Counted from the stretch's first letter, positions 40,274 to 50,313 are shown. The stretch is DNA of 64,000 nt from CAVROP01 sp050008495 (GCA_050008495.1 JBEKMN010000004.1:164008-228007); one strand, 5' to 3'. Program-made: numbers and translations. Notes: a model not told the origin generated them from the sequence alone.

Positions 40274-42628
40274 CTATTCCGTGACCTTCAGAATCCCGTG
40301 GACTGGAATATCCTGCGACGACCGTCCCACCATGATCTCAAAGTCGCCTGGGACGACCTGCCAGTGCATGTCGACGTTAAGCAGTTGCAGGTCCTCCGGC
40401 GTCAGAGTGAAGGTCACCGTCTTGCTCTGCCCGGGTTCGAGGGCCAGGCGTTCGAATCCGCGCAGGCGCTTGACGGGGGTTGACACGGGCGCGTACGTCT
40501 CGTGCACATAGAGCTGCACGGTTTCCGTTCCGGCGAGGCTTCCCACGTTCTTCACATCCACGCTGACCTGCGCATTCCCCGCCGGGTGAATCTGCCCAGG
40601 AGTGATACGCAAGTTGCTATAATCAAAGCTGGTATAGCTCAGCCCATAACCGAAGGGGTACAAAGGAGTGGCGGGCATGTCGGCGTAGCCCCTGTGGATC
40701 TCCTGCATCCAGGCGGACTTCGAGGGCTTGTAGTTGTAATAGTCGGGCAACTGTCCTGAATGGCGCGGAATGGTAATCGCCAGCCGGCCGCTGGGATTGT
40801 AGTTTCCAAACAGGACATCCGCCACCCCTTCCCCGCCCCGCTCGCCCGGTTCCCAGGCTTCGACGATGGCCGGCACATGCTCCGCCGTCCAACGGGTGGA
40901 GAGAGGCCGGCCGTTAATCAGCACCACTATGGTGGGCGTGCCCGTCTCATAAACAGCCTTGACGAGATCTTCCTGAACCCCGGTCAAGTCCAGGTTGGCA
41001 ACGTCATGGCCCTCTCCGTCGGTTCGCTGTTCTACGCCTTTTTCGCCGTCAGGCTCTTCCTGTTGTTCGCCGACCACCACGATGGCCACTCGGGAGTTTT
41101 TCGCGGCCTGAACGGCTTCCGCAAATCCGCTCTTGTTCGGGCTAAGAATCCCACAGCCCTTAGCGGAGGTCACGCGAGTCGAGGCGGGCACCGCCGCCTT
41201 GATCCCTTCGCGGATGGTCACCACGTGCTGAAGAACTTCCGATGGCGAGTAATCACCCAACTGGTTCCGCACGTTGTCGGCGTTGGGGCCAATGACGGCG
41301 ATCGAGCCCACGTCCTTCTTTAAAGGCAGCAGGTGGTTGTCGTTCTTCAGCAGGACGATTCCCTCGTGCGCCGTGCGCAGCGCCAGTTCCTGATGCGGTT
41401 GCGAATGCACAATATTCACTGCTCGTTCAGGGTCAACCTCGGAATGCTCGAAGAGTCCGAGCGCGAACTTCTGCTCGAGGACCCGCCGCAGCGCGCGATC
41501 CACCAGGGCGACAGGCACTCGTCCTTCTTCGACATTCTCGATCAAGGGTCCCATGTAAGCGGGTTCATAGGTGATGTTGAGGTCTACGCCGGCTTTCAGC
41601 GCCAGTGCCCCCGCTTCCTTTTGAGTGGGCACGATGTGTTCATAAATGAGCGTTCCGAACCCGCCGCCTTCGCTTTCCACTATGCCCTTGAAGCCCAGTT
41701 CCTGCCGCAGCACGTTGTTCATCCATTTTTCGGAGGCGTGGGCAGGCACATCTTCGACCTCCGGATAGCCGGCCATGACACCTAATCCACCGGATTTGGT
41801 GATTCCGCCAATCCAGGGAAGCAGGACGTTTTCGCGAATGTAACGATCTGACAATTCGATGGCGCCGCGCTCCAGGCCGCTGGCAGGCTCGCTTTGAGTG
41901 GGGAAATCCGTCATGACCGCGATCACCCGATCCGGGGCAGCGAGATTATCGCCTTGAGTGCCCTGCACAATGCTCTCGGCTATGCGTTGGTAGAGATATG
42001 GGTCCTCGGTATAGGCCTCCTCGTTTCGACCCATGCGCGGATCGCGGTCCTCCTCCAGTACGAGTGTGGACAGCATGTGGATTCCGACCGCCCTGGCTTC
42101 GGCGGCCGCGGCCGCATAAATCGACTTCACGAGATCCATGTCAAACGTGCTGCCGATGGTGAGCCCCTCGGGGAAGATCGTGGCGCCGGGCATCATCGCG
42201 CCGTGCGTGCCTTCTTCGTCTTCGAGCAGGGGAATCTTCAGCCGGGTCTGGGTGCGGGCGATCTTCTGAAGCTCGTTGAAGTACTCCGCCTGCTGGCGCG
42301 CGCCTTTGTGCAGAATCTCGTTGGCCAGCGTGAAGAAGCCACATCCCGGGCCAATCTCCTGAGTGTAAGTTCCTGCTGCGAACTTGCGGCAGGACTCGGT
42401 CTTCGCGGGAATGTCCCGTCCCAACTCCTCGACATAAACGCAGGGCAGGTTGAGCTGGCCCACTTTCTCTTTCAGCGTCATGCGGCTCATCAGGTCGTTA
42501 ATGCGCCGCTCGACGGGCTGGTTAGGATCGAGATAGACAGGCTCGCCGCCACCGCTTTGCGCGAAGGCCGCTGGAACGAGTGCCAGAAATGAGAATAGAA
42601 ACACCCGAAGCCATTTCCGGTTCGACAT
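40274..42628 (-). CDS. Secreted glycoside hydrolase family 3 homologue with altered catalytic residues
   Basis: The 784-residue protein starts at ATG 42628 behind GGGAGG. Signal peptide (KWLRVFLFSFLALVPAAFA), GH3 N-terminal barrel (about 45-370), GH3 C-terminal domain (about 390-630) and fibronectin-III-like domain (660-780) are in the usual order. ARG residues DPRMGRNEEAYTEDPYL are kept. However, the substrate-binding Lys-His of the ATxKHF motif is replaced by Thr240-Asp241 (VIAVMTDF), and the nucleophile Asp of the VSDWG motif aligns with Glu320 (GFKGIVESEGGG). It may be inactive, or have another chemistry or a binding role. It is immediately followed by the DegT-type gene and preceded on the strand by the TonB receptor region. 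Confidence 0.9.
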   Translation of the reverse strand: MSNRKWLRVFLFSFLALVPAAFAQSGGGEPVYLDPNQPVERRINDLMSRMTLKEKVGQLNLPCVYVEELGRDIPAKTESCRKFAAGTYTQEIGPGCGFFTLANEILHKGARQQAEYFNELQKIARTQTRLKIPLLEDEEGTHGAMMPGATIFPEGLTIGSTFDMDLVKSIYAAAAAEARAVGIHMLSTLVLEEDRDPRMGRNEEAYTEDPYLYQRIAESIVQGTQGDNLAAPDRVIAVMTDFPTQSEPASGLERGAIELSDRYIRENVLLPWIGGITKSGGLGVMAGYPEVEDVPAHASEKWMNNVLRQELGFKGIVESEGGGFGTLIYEHIVPTQKEAGALALKAGVDLNITYEPAYMGPLIENVEEGRVPVALVDRALRRVLEQKFALGLFEHSEVDPERAVNIVHSQPHQELALRTAHEGIVLLKNDNHLLPLKKDVGSIAVIGPNADNVRNQLGDYSPSEVLQHVVTIREGIKAAVPASTRVTSAKGCGILSPNKSGFAEAVQAAKNSRVAIVVVGEQQEEPDGEKGVEQRTDGEGHDVANLDLTGVQEDLVKAVYETGTPTIVVLINGRPLSTRWTAEHVPAIVEAWEPGERGGEGVADVLFGNYNPSGRLAITIPRHSGQLPDYYNYKPSKSAWMQEIHRGYADMPATPLYPFGYGLSYTSFDYSNLRITPGQIHPAGNAQVSVDVKNVGSLAGTETVQLYVHETYAPVSTPVKRLRGFERLALEPGQSKTVTFTLTPEDLQLLNVDMHWQVVPGDFEIMVGRSSQDIPVHGILKVTE

Positions 42629-42903
42629 TCCTAACCTCCCCATGACGCGACGTTTTGGGCGTAAACCCAACCCTTCGGCAGGCGAATGCCGCGCGTAGCC
42701 GAGACACGGTGAGCTGACTTGGGAACCGTTTGGATCAACTCAGCCCCGTAGCGCCGAAACCTTGGCATTATACCCGAAGAGGATGATAGCGCTACGCAGG
42801 AATCCGTCCTGTCAAGAAAAAAAGTTCAATTTGGGGAGAAGGTTTACAATTCGATTCGGGAAGAGGACTGGCATCGGTATGGCGAAAAGAGCCGGCCAGC
42901 CGA

Positions 42904-42931
42904 CCCGGGGCGGAAACAGGTCCCGCCCCGG
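42904..42931 (-). terminator. GC-rich hairpin after the TonB receptor gene
   Basis: CCCGGGGCGG and CCGCCCCGGG pair over ten bases around AAACAGGTCC-type loop sequence. It lies 15 bases beyond the stop codon of the receptor gene on the minus strand. There is no T-run, so intrinsic termination is possible but not certain. The rest of 42629-42945 holds a TATAAT at 42767-42772 on the minus strand and no gene. Confidence 0.5.
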
Positions 42932-42945
42932 GCTGCGGAGGTTTG

Positions 42946-45900
42946 CTAGAAAATGAACTTCATGGCAATTTGACCGATGCGTGGAGAGTTGGCGCTTGTC
43001 ACAAAACCGAAGGCCGAGCTTTGGTAATTGCCTGTAACCCCCCCAAATTGGGTATGGTTAAAGGTGTTGAAGAACTCCCCCCGGAATTGCAGCGACTTCG
43101 TTTCCGTCAGGTGGAGATCTTTGACTAGCGCCATGTCCCAGTTGTTCCAACCCGGTCCTGTGAAGAACCGGCGGTTGGCATTGCCAAGCTGCCCCACAGG
43201 ATCCTCGCTGAACAAGGAAGTGTTGAAGTAGGGATTGCAGCCATTGGGGCACTGGGGACTGGCGCCGGGGAAAACCGCTTTCCGAGGGTTGGTAAACTTC
43301 AGGTTCCCCGGCGTGTAGTTCGGTTCGTCGATGGCATTACCCTGTCCGGATTGGTTCGTCCCCAGCAGCGAATGGTCGTCCGGCTCCAGGATGTAAACCG
43401 GAAAGCCCGTGGCAAAGCGGGTAATTCCCGAGATCTGCCAGCCACTGGTCAGGCGGTTGGGCCGCCAGAGCTTTTCAAAAGGCAGGCGGTAGTTGTAACT
43501 AATCACAAAGTTGTGCGCGACGTCAAAGGCGGACAAGGCGCGGGTAATACGGGTGTTCTCGGGGTTCAGGTTGTCACCCTGACCCAGGCCGTCGCCCGAG
43601 GCGTTATCCATGGTCTTGCTGTAAGTGTAACCCGCCAGAAATTCGAGGCCGCCCACCGAGTGGCGCAGCGAAACCTGAAGGGAGTTGTAGTCGGAATTTC
43701 CGATGGTCGAGAACCAGCCATCGCCGCCTAAAGCCGCACCAAAGCGTGGACGTACCGCAACGGAACCGCCCGCGGCGGGGTAGAACGAACCGTCTTCAGA
43801 TCCGGGGCCACAGGTGGGAGTATTCGGCATAACCCCGGGGATACCCAGTGCTATGGCTTGCTGACTTCCAGCGACTGCGCTTAAGCTATAGCACAGCGCG
43901 GGATTGCTAGGATTCGCTTCGATGGTTGAGAGCAGCTTGTGGCCCTGCGAGCCCACGTAACTCACGCTGAGGATCGTGGCAGACCCGAACTGCCGCTGGA
44001 GGGAAAGATTATAGTCTTCCCCATAAGGAACGTGATCCCCCGTATAGACGCCCGGCGAATACGAAATGGGCTCGAACTCGCTGGCCCAGTCGGCGGCCGT
44101 TAAGGCAGTGTCCGGGTGGGCGGGGCTGACATGAAGGGGAGGCGAGGGGACGGGGAACCGCTGGCCGTTGTTAAAATTAGTTTGCCGATTGATGAAGGGT
44201 GTCGTGAACAAAGGGGGAGACGGGCTTCCCCAATAGTATCCGAAGGGAGCGTCCCCTTGCTCCTGCTTATCGACGATGTTTTCAAAGGAGGTATAGTACT
44301 TGCCCCATGCCGCCCGGATGCTGGAGCGGCCTGGCCCCCCGAGCACCTTACCCCAGAACCCTCCGTCGGCATGGGGAGAGTAGGCAAGTCCGATGCGTGG
44401 GGCAAAATTGTCATAGCGAGTGGGGGCCAGAGTGGAGGGAACCCCCGGATCGCCGGGGAATACATAGCCCACGGGTGCGCCCGGAAAGCTCTTCGACTGC
44501 AAGCCGGGGACTAGGTCCTCCAATTCGCCGTTGGTCTCCCACCAGGGCGTGGTGACTTCCCAACGTAACCCATAATTGAGGGTCAGGTTGGGCGTCGCCC
44601 GCCAGCTATCCTGGGCATAGAGAGCATAATAACGGGCGCGGGAATGGAGCGGCAAATCCAGACCCTGGTTATAGTTATTCGGCGCTCCAATCAGGAAATC
44701 GGCAAAGTCAATGCCCGTCTCGCTCCCGTTGAAGTTAAACGATCCGTTCGGTTGAATGACGTAGTCAAAAGTGACCTGATCGTAATGGAAGTTTCCACCC
44801 AATTTGAGGGTGTGGGTGCCGATCACCCTGGAGTAGTTGTCGGCGATTTGATAAGTGTTGTCAAACAGTTGGCTCCAGGAGTTGGAGGCCCCGATACTGT
44901 AGTTATTGAAGCCGATGTTTTCGACACTCTGGAGGTTAGGCTCTTGCAAGAAGATGCCCGTGAAGCCCTGGGAGGCCAGGGAAACCCCCACCCCACCCTG
45001 CGGATAACCCTGGAAAAGGACATCGCGCATGTAGCTGAGGCGCAGCTCGTTGACGGAATTCGGGCCGAGCGATTTGGTGATGCCCAAGTTGACCATCTGG
45101 TTGCGGCCATTGTTCGTGGCAGAAAACCCCGGCAGGCTGGCGCCTCCATAAGGATTAACATCGGCGTAATCGTCGAAGTAATAATAGCCGGTCACCATTC
45201 CCAGGCGAGTGTTGGCGTCAAGGCGCCCGCTCCCTTTGTTGTCGCCCAAGGTTGACTTGTAGGCCGAGGTTGAAAAGTTCGTACCAACGTTGGGAAGGGG
45301 AATGTACTTCATCAGGAAGGTTGTGGGGGCGGGAAAGATGGATTGGGGAATTATCGACCCGGGGAAGACGCTTGAGTAACTCTCACCTACAGTCACAGGG
45401 TAGTGAAGCTCGTTCGAAAGCGTGTTGGCCCAGGCAGCGCCGTTTACGACGCCGGTCAGTTGTCCGACGATGCCGTCCGACAAGTTGCCCTCCCGGTCGG
45501 CCATGGAGGGAACAGGTTTCAGGCCGCTATCCACGCCCTGCACCTGGCGCGTTCCCTGGTAGTCGGCGAAAAAGAAGAGTTTGTCATGCAGGATCGGCCC
45601 CCCTGCCGTCGCGCCAAACTGGTTCTGATGGTAGGCGCCGATCGCCGATCCGGGAATTACCGCTCCCGTAAGGGGATTGTTCTGGTTGTAGGAGTAGAAG
45701 TTCCTGCTGTCCAAGGAAGTGTTGCGCACGAAGTCGAAAGCGCTGCCATGAAGCTGGTTGGTGCCGGACTTGGTGATGACATTGACCAGCCCCCCCGAGT
45801 AGTTGCCGTATTCCGCGTCGGCATTGTTCGTGAGAATGCGAAATTCACCGATGGAATCCAGGTTCGGAATGATCCCGGCAACCATATAGAAGTTTTCCTC

Positions 45901-46503
45901 CGCATTGGCGCCGTTGATCATGAATCCGTTGGCAGATTCGCGCTGCCCGCTAATCGAAATATTCCCCGGATCCAGATTTCCTGACACCGAGTAGGAGCTG
46001 GCCGCTCCACTGGAGGCCGGCGCCACACCGGGCTGTAGGGAAAGCAAATCGGTGTAGGATCGGCCGTTTAATGGAACCGCAGTGATTTTGCTGGTTCCGA
46101 TCACCTCACCCATCTGGGTGTTGCTGGTGTCAACGTGTACCGCGGTGGCGGAGACGCTGACCTCCTGCGACACTCCCCCAACCTTCATCGCGGCGTCAAT
46201 CCGCAAGGCGTTGTTGACGTCCAGCACCAGGTCCGTCTGCCGGTATTCCTCGAATCCGGCAGCCCGGATGGTGACCTCATACTTCCCTGTGGGGAGCACC
46301 GGAAAAGAGTAGTAGCCCTGGGTGTTGGTCTGGGTTGAGGTCGAAATTCCCGTATCGGTATTGAGGGCAGTTACCGAAGCTCCCGGAACGACTGCTCCGG
46401 TGGGGTCCGTCACGGTTCCGGAAATACTCCCGGTAACGCCGCCCCAAACTGTCCCGACGACAAGCAGTAATACTAATACCAACGTTCCCAATCTAGCTTT
46501 CAT
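42946..46503 (-). CDS. Oar-like TonB-dependent receptor with carboxypeptidase-regulatory domain
   Basis: From ATG 46503 (GGAGGG nine bases upstream) the protein has 1185 residues. Signal peptide ARLGTLVLVLLLVVGTVWG; then a CarboxypepD_reg/CNA-B-like domain (GSISGTVTDPTGAVVPGASV to YEVTIRAAGF) that precedes a plug (EVIGTSKITAVPLNGRSYTD, GDAxYGNYSGG-like NADAEYGNYSGGLVNVITKS) and a long 22-strand barrel ending in IGQIAMKFIF, with a terminal Phe. Proteins of this type are abundant in Acidobacteria and are thought to import large glycans or peptides. No TonB box or SusD partner is seen. It precedes the GH3 and DegT-type genes on the strand, which hints at glycan use. Confidence 0.92.
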   Translation of the reverse strand: MKARLGTLVLVLLLVVGTVWGGVTGSISGTVTDPTGAVVPGASVTALNTDTGISTSTQTNTQGYYSFPVLPTGKYEVTIRAAGFEEYRQTDLVLDVNNALRIDAAMKVGGVSQEVSVSATAVHVDTSNTQMGEVIGTSKITAVPLNGRSYTDLLSLQPGVAPASSGAASSYSVSGNLDPGNISISGQRESANGFMINGANAEENFYMVAGIIPNLDSIGEFRILTNNADAEYGNYSGGLVNVITKSGTNQLHGSAFDFVRNTSLDSRNFYSYNQNNPLTGAVIPGSAIGAYHQNQFGATAGGPILHDKLFFFADYQGTRQVQGVDSGLKPVPSMADREGNLSDGIVGQLTGVVNGAAWANTLSNELHYPVTVGESYSSVFPGSIIPQSIFPAPTTFLMKYIPLPNVGTNFSTSAYKSTLGDNKGSGRLDANTRLGMVTGYYYFDDYADVNPYGGASLPGFSATNNGRNQMVNLGITKSLGPNSVNELRLSYMRDVLFQGYPQGGVGVSLASQGFTGIFLQEPNLQSVENIGFNNYSIGASNSWSQLFDNTYQIADNYSRVIGTHTLKLGGNFHYDQVTFDYVIQPNGSFNFNGSETGIDFADFLIGAPNNYNQGLDLPLHSRARYYALYAQDSWRATPNLTLNYGLRWEVTTPWWETNGELEDLVPGLQSKSFPGAPVGYVFPGDPGVPSTLAPTRYDNFAPRIGLAYSPHADGGFWGKVLGGPGRSSIRAAWGKYYTSFENIVDKQEQGDAPFGYYWGSPSPPLFTTPFINRQTNFNNGQRFPVPSPPLHVSPAHPDTALTAADWASEFEPISYSPGVYTGDHVPYGEDYNLSLQRQFGSATILSVSYVGSQGHKLLSTIEANPSNPALCYSLSAVAGSQQAIALGIPGVMPNTPTCGPGSEDGSFYPAAGGSVAVRPRFGAALGGDGWFSTIGNSDYNSLQVSLRHSVGGLEFLAGYTYSKTMDNASGDGLGQGDNLNPENTRITRALSAFDVAHNFVISYNYRLPFEKLWRPNRLTSGWQISGITRFATGFPVYILEPDDHSLLGTNQSGQGNAIDEPNYTPGNLKFTNPRKAVFPGASPQCPNGCNPYFNTSLFSEDPVGQLGNANRRFFTGPGWNNWDMALVKDLHLTETKSLQFRGEFFNTFNHTQFGGVTGNYQSSAFGFVTSANSPRIGQIAMKFIF

Positions 46504-46750
46504 AGTTAATTCGCCCTCCTGGCTTGAGTTCGTGAACATTTGGATTTGTTCGACCCGTCTACCCCGACCAAAGGCAGTTCAGCACGATCCGGAAAGCTCT
46601 CGCTGGCGGTTGAGCGTGCCCACTCCTGGATCCAAATTGGGAACGCCAGTGCGTGCACTGCGTCAGCGCTTCCTTTCAACAGTACGCGGCCAAACCGGCA
46701 GCTAAAAGTGGCCGTGCCAAGTGACAATGATTAGAATCGGTGAAAGCCCT

Positions 46751-46779
46751 ATTACAACCTGATGGTGTCAGGATCTCAT
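46751..46779 (-). promoter_or_regulatory. Weak candidate promoter for the TonB receptor
   Basis: On the minus strand ATGAGA (46779-46774), 17 bases, TGTAAT (46756-46751). Matches are four and five of six. It lies about 250 bases before the start codon. No other pair is better in 46504-47172. Confidence 0.3.
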
Positions 46780-47020
46780 GAAGCAATTTCTTTGTCAAGA
46801 CTCTGTTTGCGGTTTCGCTACCGTTCCCAGCCCGTCGATAACGGCAGCTGGAGATTGGAGCGGCGCGTAGCCATGCGCGTTTTCGCCTCACCTGGATGGA
46901 CCGGGGTGGCGTAGGGGTAGGGCTTGCCCTGCCCTGGTCGGCCTATTAACCCTCCGGGGACGGCAAGCCGTCCCCTTACATTGCGGGTCGTTATCGAGGG
47001 ATTGGGTGCAGCCCGCTGTG

Positions 47021-47112
47021 GAGACGACTCCCCCCCCGCGCGAGGAGGGGCGGGGGTGGTAGCGCGATGGGCGACCACACCTAACCCCTCCTTACCAAGG
47101 AGGGGAACCGCC
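47021..47112. repeat. CCCCTCCTTxxxAAGGAGGGG palindromic repeat
   Basis: The block contains CCCCCCCCGCGCGAGGAGGGG at the left and CCCCTCCTTACCAAGGAGGGG at the right, with a GGGTGGTAGCGCGATGGGCG middle. It is the intergenic form of the unit inserted in valS. Another GGGGACGG/CCGTCCCC palindrome lies at 46955-46973. The stretch 46504-47172 has no supported gene. Confidence 0.75.
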
Positions 47113-47172
47113 AAGTTCTGGCCGCTCGGATGTCTTGGGAGGAGTCCGCTGCTCACACTTTAAATTGAGGTT

Positions 47173-49695
47173 TTATGGCACTGCCAGATCCTGAAGCGTC
47201 CGGAGGCCGTGTTCTACACGTTCCATTTCGCATTCGAGAGCGGCCATGGTTTCGCGGGCTCGCGAGAAGTCCCCCTGCTCGGCCAAGGTCTCCAGCCGTC
47301 CAGCTATTTCAGCCGCCTCGAGGGCTAAGAGATTCCCGGCTGATCCTTTGAGGGTGTGAGTCAGGCGTGCCAGTTCAGGTCCGTTATTCTCCTCGAAGGC
47401 GCGCCGCGCCGCCGCAAGCAAGCCGGGACATTGGCTCAGATGAATCTCGATGAGATCGCTCATGAGCTGGACGTCCCCTCCCAGGCGATCCAAAAGGGCG
47501 CCTCTTTCGACCGGCTCGTGTTCGCTGCCGCGCGCCTGAGATCCAGTTGCTTCTTGGGCGTCGGAGTCGACGTACAGCTCCTCATGGGGTGAGACAAGCC
47601 CCGCCTCGACACAAGGCCCTCCCTCATAGCGCCGCAAGAGTTGACGCAATTCCTGCAGTTGTACAGGTTTCGACAGATACCCATCCATTCCCGCCGACAG
47701 GCAACGTTCCCGGTCGCCTTTCATTGCGTAGGCAGTGACGGCAATGATGGGCACGTGGCCACCAGACAGCTTCTCGTGATCGCGTATAGCAGCAGTTGTT
47801 TCGAACCCGTCCATGTCGGGCATCTGTACGTCCATGAAGACCAAATCAAATACTCCCCCCGGGTCGTGCTCGATCGCTGCGACGGCATCCTTGCCGCTCT
47901 GCGCCTCCACCACGTGGTGTCCCCGCTGGGCGAGCAAATGCGTCACCAGCGTACGGTTGACGTCGTTATCCTCGACCAGGAGAATCTGGAGCTTCCGGCC
48001 GGCACTTGCTGGCGCGCGCTCCGCCACCAGAATCCGCTCTTCGTGAAGGCCGGGTGGCGGACATTCAACCCGGAGCGGCGAAGCGCGGCGAAAGCAAGCG
48101 GTGAAGTGGAAGGTGCTGCCCTTGCCCATTTCGCTTTCCAGCCAGATCTTGCCTCCCATCATCTCAACCAGCCGGGCGCAGATGGTCAATCCCAGTCCCG
48201 TCCCTCCGAATCGGCGTTTTGTCGAGCCATCCGCTTGAGCAAAGGGCTCGAAGATCAACGCGTGCTTCTCCGGCGGAATTCCAATGCCCGTATCCCGGAC
48301 AGAGAAATGCAAGCGCGGATTCTCCGGGTCCGCACTCGCTGTGTCGACCGAGAGGAGAATCTCCCCCTTCTCTGTGAACTTTGCGGCGTTTGCCAAAAGG
48401 TTAACGAGGATCTGACGTAACCGCCCGGGATCGCCTTCGAAAGCCGCCGGAACGCCGGGCGAAACCTCCAGGCAGAACTCCAGCCCTTTCTGTTGAGCGC
48501 GAATCGCTAAAGGCTTCATCGCCTCGGACAGCATGTCCGCCAACCGGAACTCCACCGAATCCAATTCGAGCTTGCGGGCCTCGATCTTGGAAAAGTCGAG
48601 GATGTCATTGATGACGCCGAGCAGAGAGCAGGCCGACGACCGGACGGCCTCCAGATACTCGCGTTGTTCCGAGGTCAGCGAGGTTTCGAGAGCGAGTTCC
48701 GTCATCCCCACAACGCCATTCAAAGGCGTGCGAATTTCGTGGCTCACGTTTGCCAGGAACTCGCTCTTGGCGCGGCTGGAGGCTTCGGCCGCCTCTTTGG
48801 CCTGGCGCCACTCCTCTTCGGCGCGCTTTCGATCCGTTATGTCGATCACCGTGCCTTCGATTTCGGGGCCCGCTCCGTTGCCCTCGACCAGGTTGGAATT
48901 CTCCAGCACCCAGACGCAGCTTCCATCCTTGCGTCGCAGGCAGAGCTCACAGAAAGTCACCGCCTTACGTTCTTTCAAGCGCGAAAGCAGCGCCTCGCGG
49001 TTTCCCTCGTCAATGTGCAACACCTGTGCGCCATGGCGAAGCGCCTCCGCCGGAGAGGAGTAACCAAGAATCTGCGCCAGCGACTGGTTGCAATCAACAA
49101 GCTGGCCATCCAGCGTGGTGCGAAACACGCCCGCCATGTTCCGCTCAAACAACAGACGGTAACGCCGCTCACTGGCACGGAGCGCCTCCTGGGCTTTCTT
49201 GCGTTCGCTGATGTCACGAGCCGCGCCTTGTACTCCCACCTCCTTGCCGTCTTCAGCGATGAAGCGCGTGCTGACTTCGACCGGAATCGCGTGGCCATCC
49301 TTGGCGACGAATTCGATCTCGTAGGTGGTGCTCGTACAGCCTTGGAGCTTCAGCTTCGTCATATCGTTAGCCCGCTCCCGTGACTCCGCACTGAGCAGGT
49401 CGGCGAAATTCCTGGTCAGCACTTCATCGCGGGTGAAACCCGTAAGGGTTTCCGCAGTCCGGTTCCAGGAGGTAATGGTGTAGTCGAGGTCGTAGGTATA
49501 GATGGCGTCGGTGGAGTTTTCGAAGAGATCGACGAATTGTCTCCTCAGGGCCGCCTCGCGCCGAATCCATTCACGTAAGGCTCCGGACTGGTGCCGCACC
49601 TGGGTACGGAGAATCGCGCCCCATACGATCCCGCCGCACAAGAAAGCGGCGGTGACGGCCAGCAGCCAGAGTTCAAGGCTAGGGAACATCACCAA
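47173..49695 (-). CDS. Hybrid sensor histidine kinase with PAS, receiver and Hpt domains
   Basis: In 840 residues: a membrane segment (LELWLLAVTAAFLCGGIVWG), two PAS domains (about 45-165 and 175-290), HisKA with FLANVSHEIRTPLNGV (His about 317), HATPase with ILVNLLANAAKFTEKGEI, GIGIPPEKHALIFEPFAQ and FGGTGLGL, a receiver (LVEDNDVNRTL, phosphoacceptor about 619 in FMDVQMPDMDGFET), and a C-terminal Hpt (LTHTLKGSAGN, His about 779). The protein can carry out a full His-Asp-His phosphorelay. Its start overlaps the response regulator gene by 17 bases, so the two are translated together. Confidence 0.94.
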   Translation of the reverse strand: MVMFPSLELWLLAVTAAFLCGGIVWGAILRTQVRHQSGALREWIRREAALRRQFVDLFENSTDAIYTYDLDYTITSWNRTAETLTGFTRDEVLTRNFADLLSAESRERANDMTKLKLQGCTSTTYEIEFVAKDGHAIPVEVSTRFIAEDGKEVGVQGAARDISERKKAQEALRASERRYRLLFERNMAGVFRTTLDGQLVDCNQSLAQILGYSSPAEALRHGAQVLHIDEGNREALLSRLKERKAVTFCELCLRRKDGSCVWVLENSNLVEGNGAGPEIEGTVIDITDRKRAEEEWRQAKEAAEASSRAKSEFLANVSHEIRTPLNGVVGMTELALETSLTSEQREYLEAVRSSACSLLGVINDILDFSKIEARKLELDSVEFRLADMLSEAMKPLAIRAQQKGLEFCLEVSPGVPAAFEGDPGRLRQILVNLLANAAKFTEKGEILLSVDTASADPENPRLHFSVRDTGIGIPPEKHALIFEPFAQADGSTKRRFGGTGLGLTICARLVEMMGGKIWLESEMGKGSTFHFTACFRRASPLRVECPPPGLHEERILVAERAPASAGRKLQILLVEDNDVNRTLVTHLLAQRGHHVVEAQSGKDAVAAIEHDPGGVFDLVFMDVQMPDMDGFETTAAIRDHEKLSGGHVPIIAVTAYAMKGDRERCLSAGMDGYLSKPVQLQELRQLLRRYEGGPCVEAGLVSPHEELYVDSDAQEATGSQARGSEHEPVERGALLDRLGGDVQLMSDLIEIHLSQCPGLLAAARRAFEENNGPELARLTHTLKGSAGNLLALEAAEIAGRLETLAEQGDFSRARETMAALECEMERVEHGLRTLQDLAVP

Positions 49696-50293
49696 AACTC
49701 TCCAACTGGGGCTTCACGTGCACCTCGAAACAGTCAGGACAGACTCCGTGGCTGAATTGGGCCTCGGAATGGCTGGCCACATAGGCGTCCACTTGTTCCC
49801 AGTAGTTTCGGTCATTGCGAATCTTCTTGCAGTAAGAGCAGATGGGGAGCAGTCCTTGAAGCAGTTTCACTCGCTTCAAGGCCTCTTCCAGTGCTTGATT
49901 GCGGTCCAGCAGGGCTTTCTGTAATTGCACAACCCGCGCGCCGGCGTGCAGCCGGGCGCGCAGTTCGCGAGGATCAAAGGGCTTTGTGACGTAATCGTCG
50001 GCCCCGGCTTCTAGCCCCTGTACGATATTTTTAAGCCCCCCGCGCGCCGTAATCAGGATCAGATAGGTCGGGGCGCTCAACTGTGCGGCGCGCATGCGGC
50101 GGCAGATTTCCAGGCCATCGATCCCCGGCATTACCCAATCCAAGAGGGCGATTTCGGGAGGATTCGACCCTTTCAAGATGCGCAGGGCCCCGGTACCCTC
50201 CTCCGCTACCAGAACCTCGAATCCCCAATTGCCCAGAGTCACTTGGATCAGATGCCGCGTCGTGGCTTCGTCGTCGGCGATCAGGACCCGCAT
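49679..50293 (-). CDS. Response regulator with receiver and C-terminal Cys4 motif
   Basis: The 204-residue protein has a receiver (IADDEATTRHLIQVTLGN; phosphoacceptor Asp52 in LLDWVMPGIDG; signalling Thr-Ala and Lys104 in TKPFDPREL). A coiled-coil link (QLQKALLDRNQALEEALKRV) follows, ending in the well-known LLQGLLPICSYCKKIRND block with Cys152, Cys155, Cys185 and Cys188 (SHGVCPDC). This is a probable zinc ribbon and not a DNA-binding domain. Many Acidobacteria and delta-proteobacterial regulators share it, with unknown output. It is coupled to the hybrid kinase downstream and closely follows the kinase-receiver gene. Confidence 0.92.
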   Translation of the reverse strand: MRVLIADDEATTRHLIQVTLGNWGFEVLVAEEGTGALRILKGSNPPEIALLDWVMPGIDGLEICRRMRAAQLSAPTYLILITARGGLKNIVQGLEAGADDYVTKPFDPRELRARLHAGARVVQLQKALLDRNQALEEALKRVKLLQGLLPICSYCKKIRNDRNYWEQVDAYVASHSEAQFSHGVCPDCFEVHVKPQLESFGDVP

Positions 50294-50313
50294 GGTACTC
50301 CTCCTGCGTCCAC

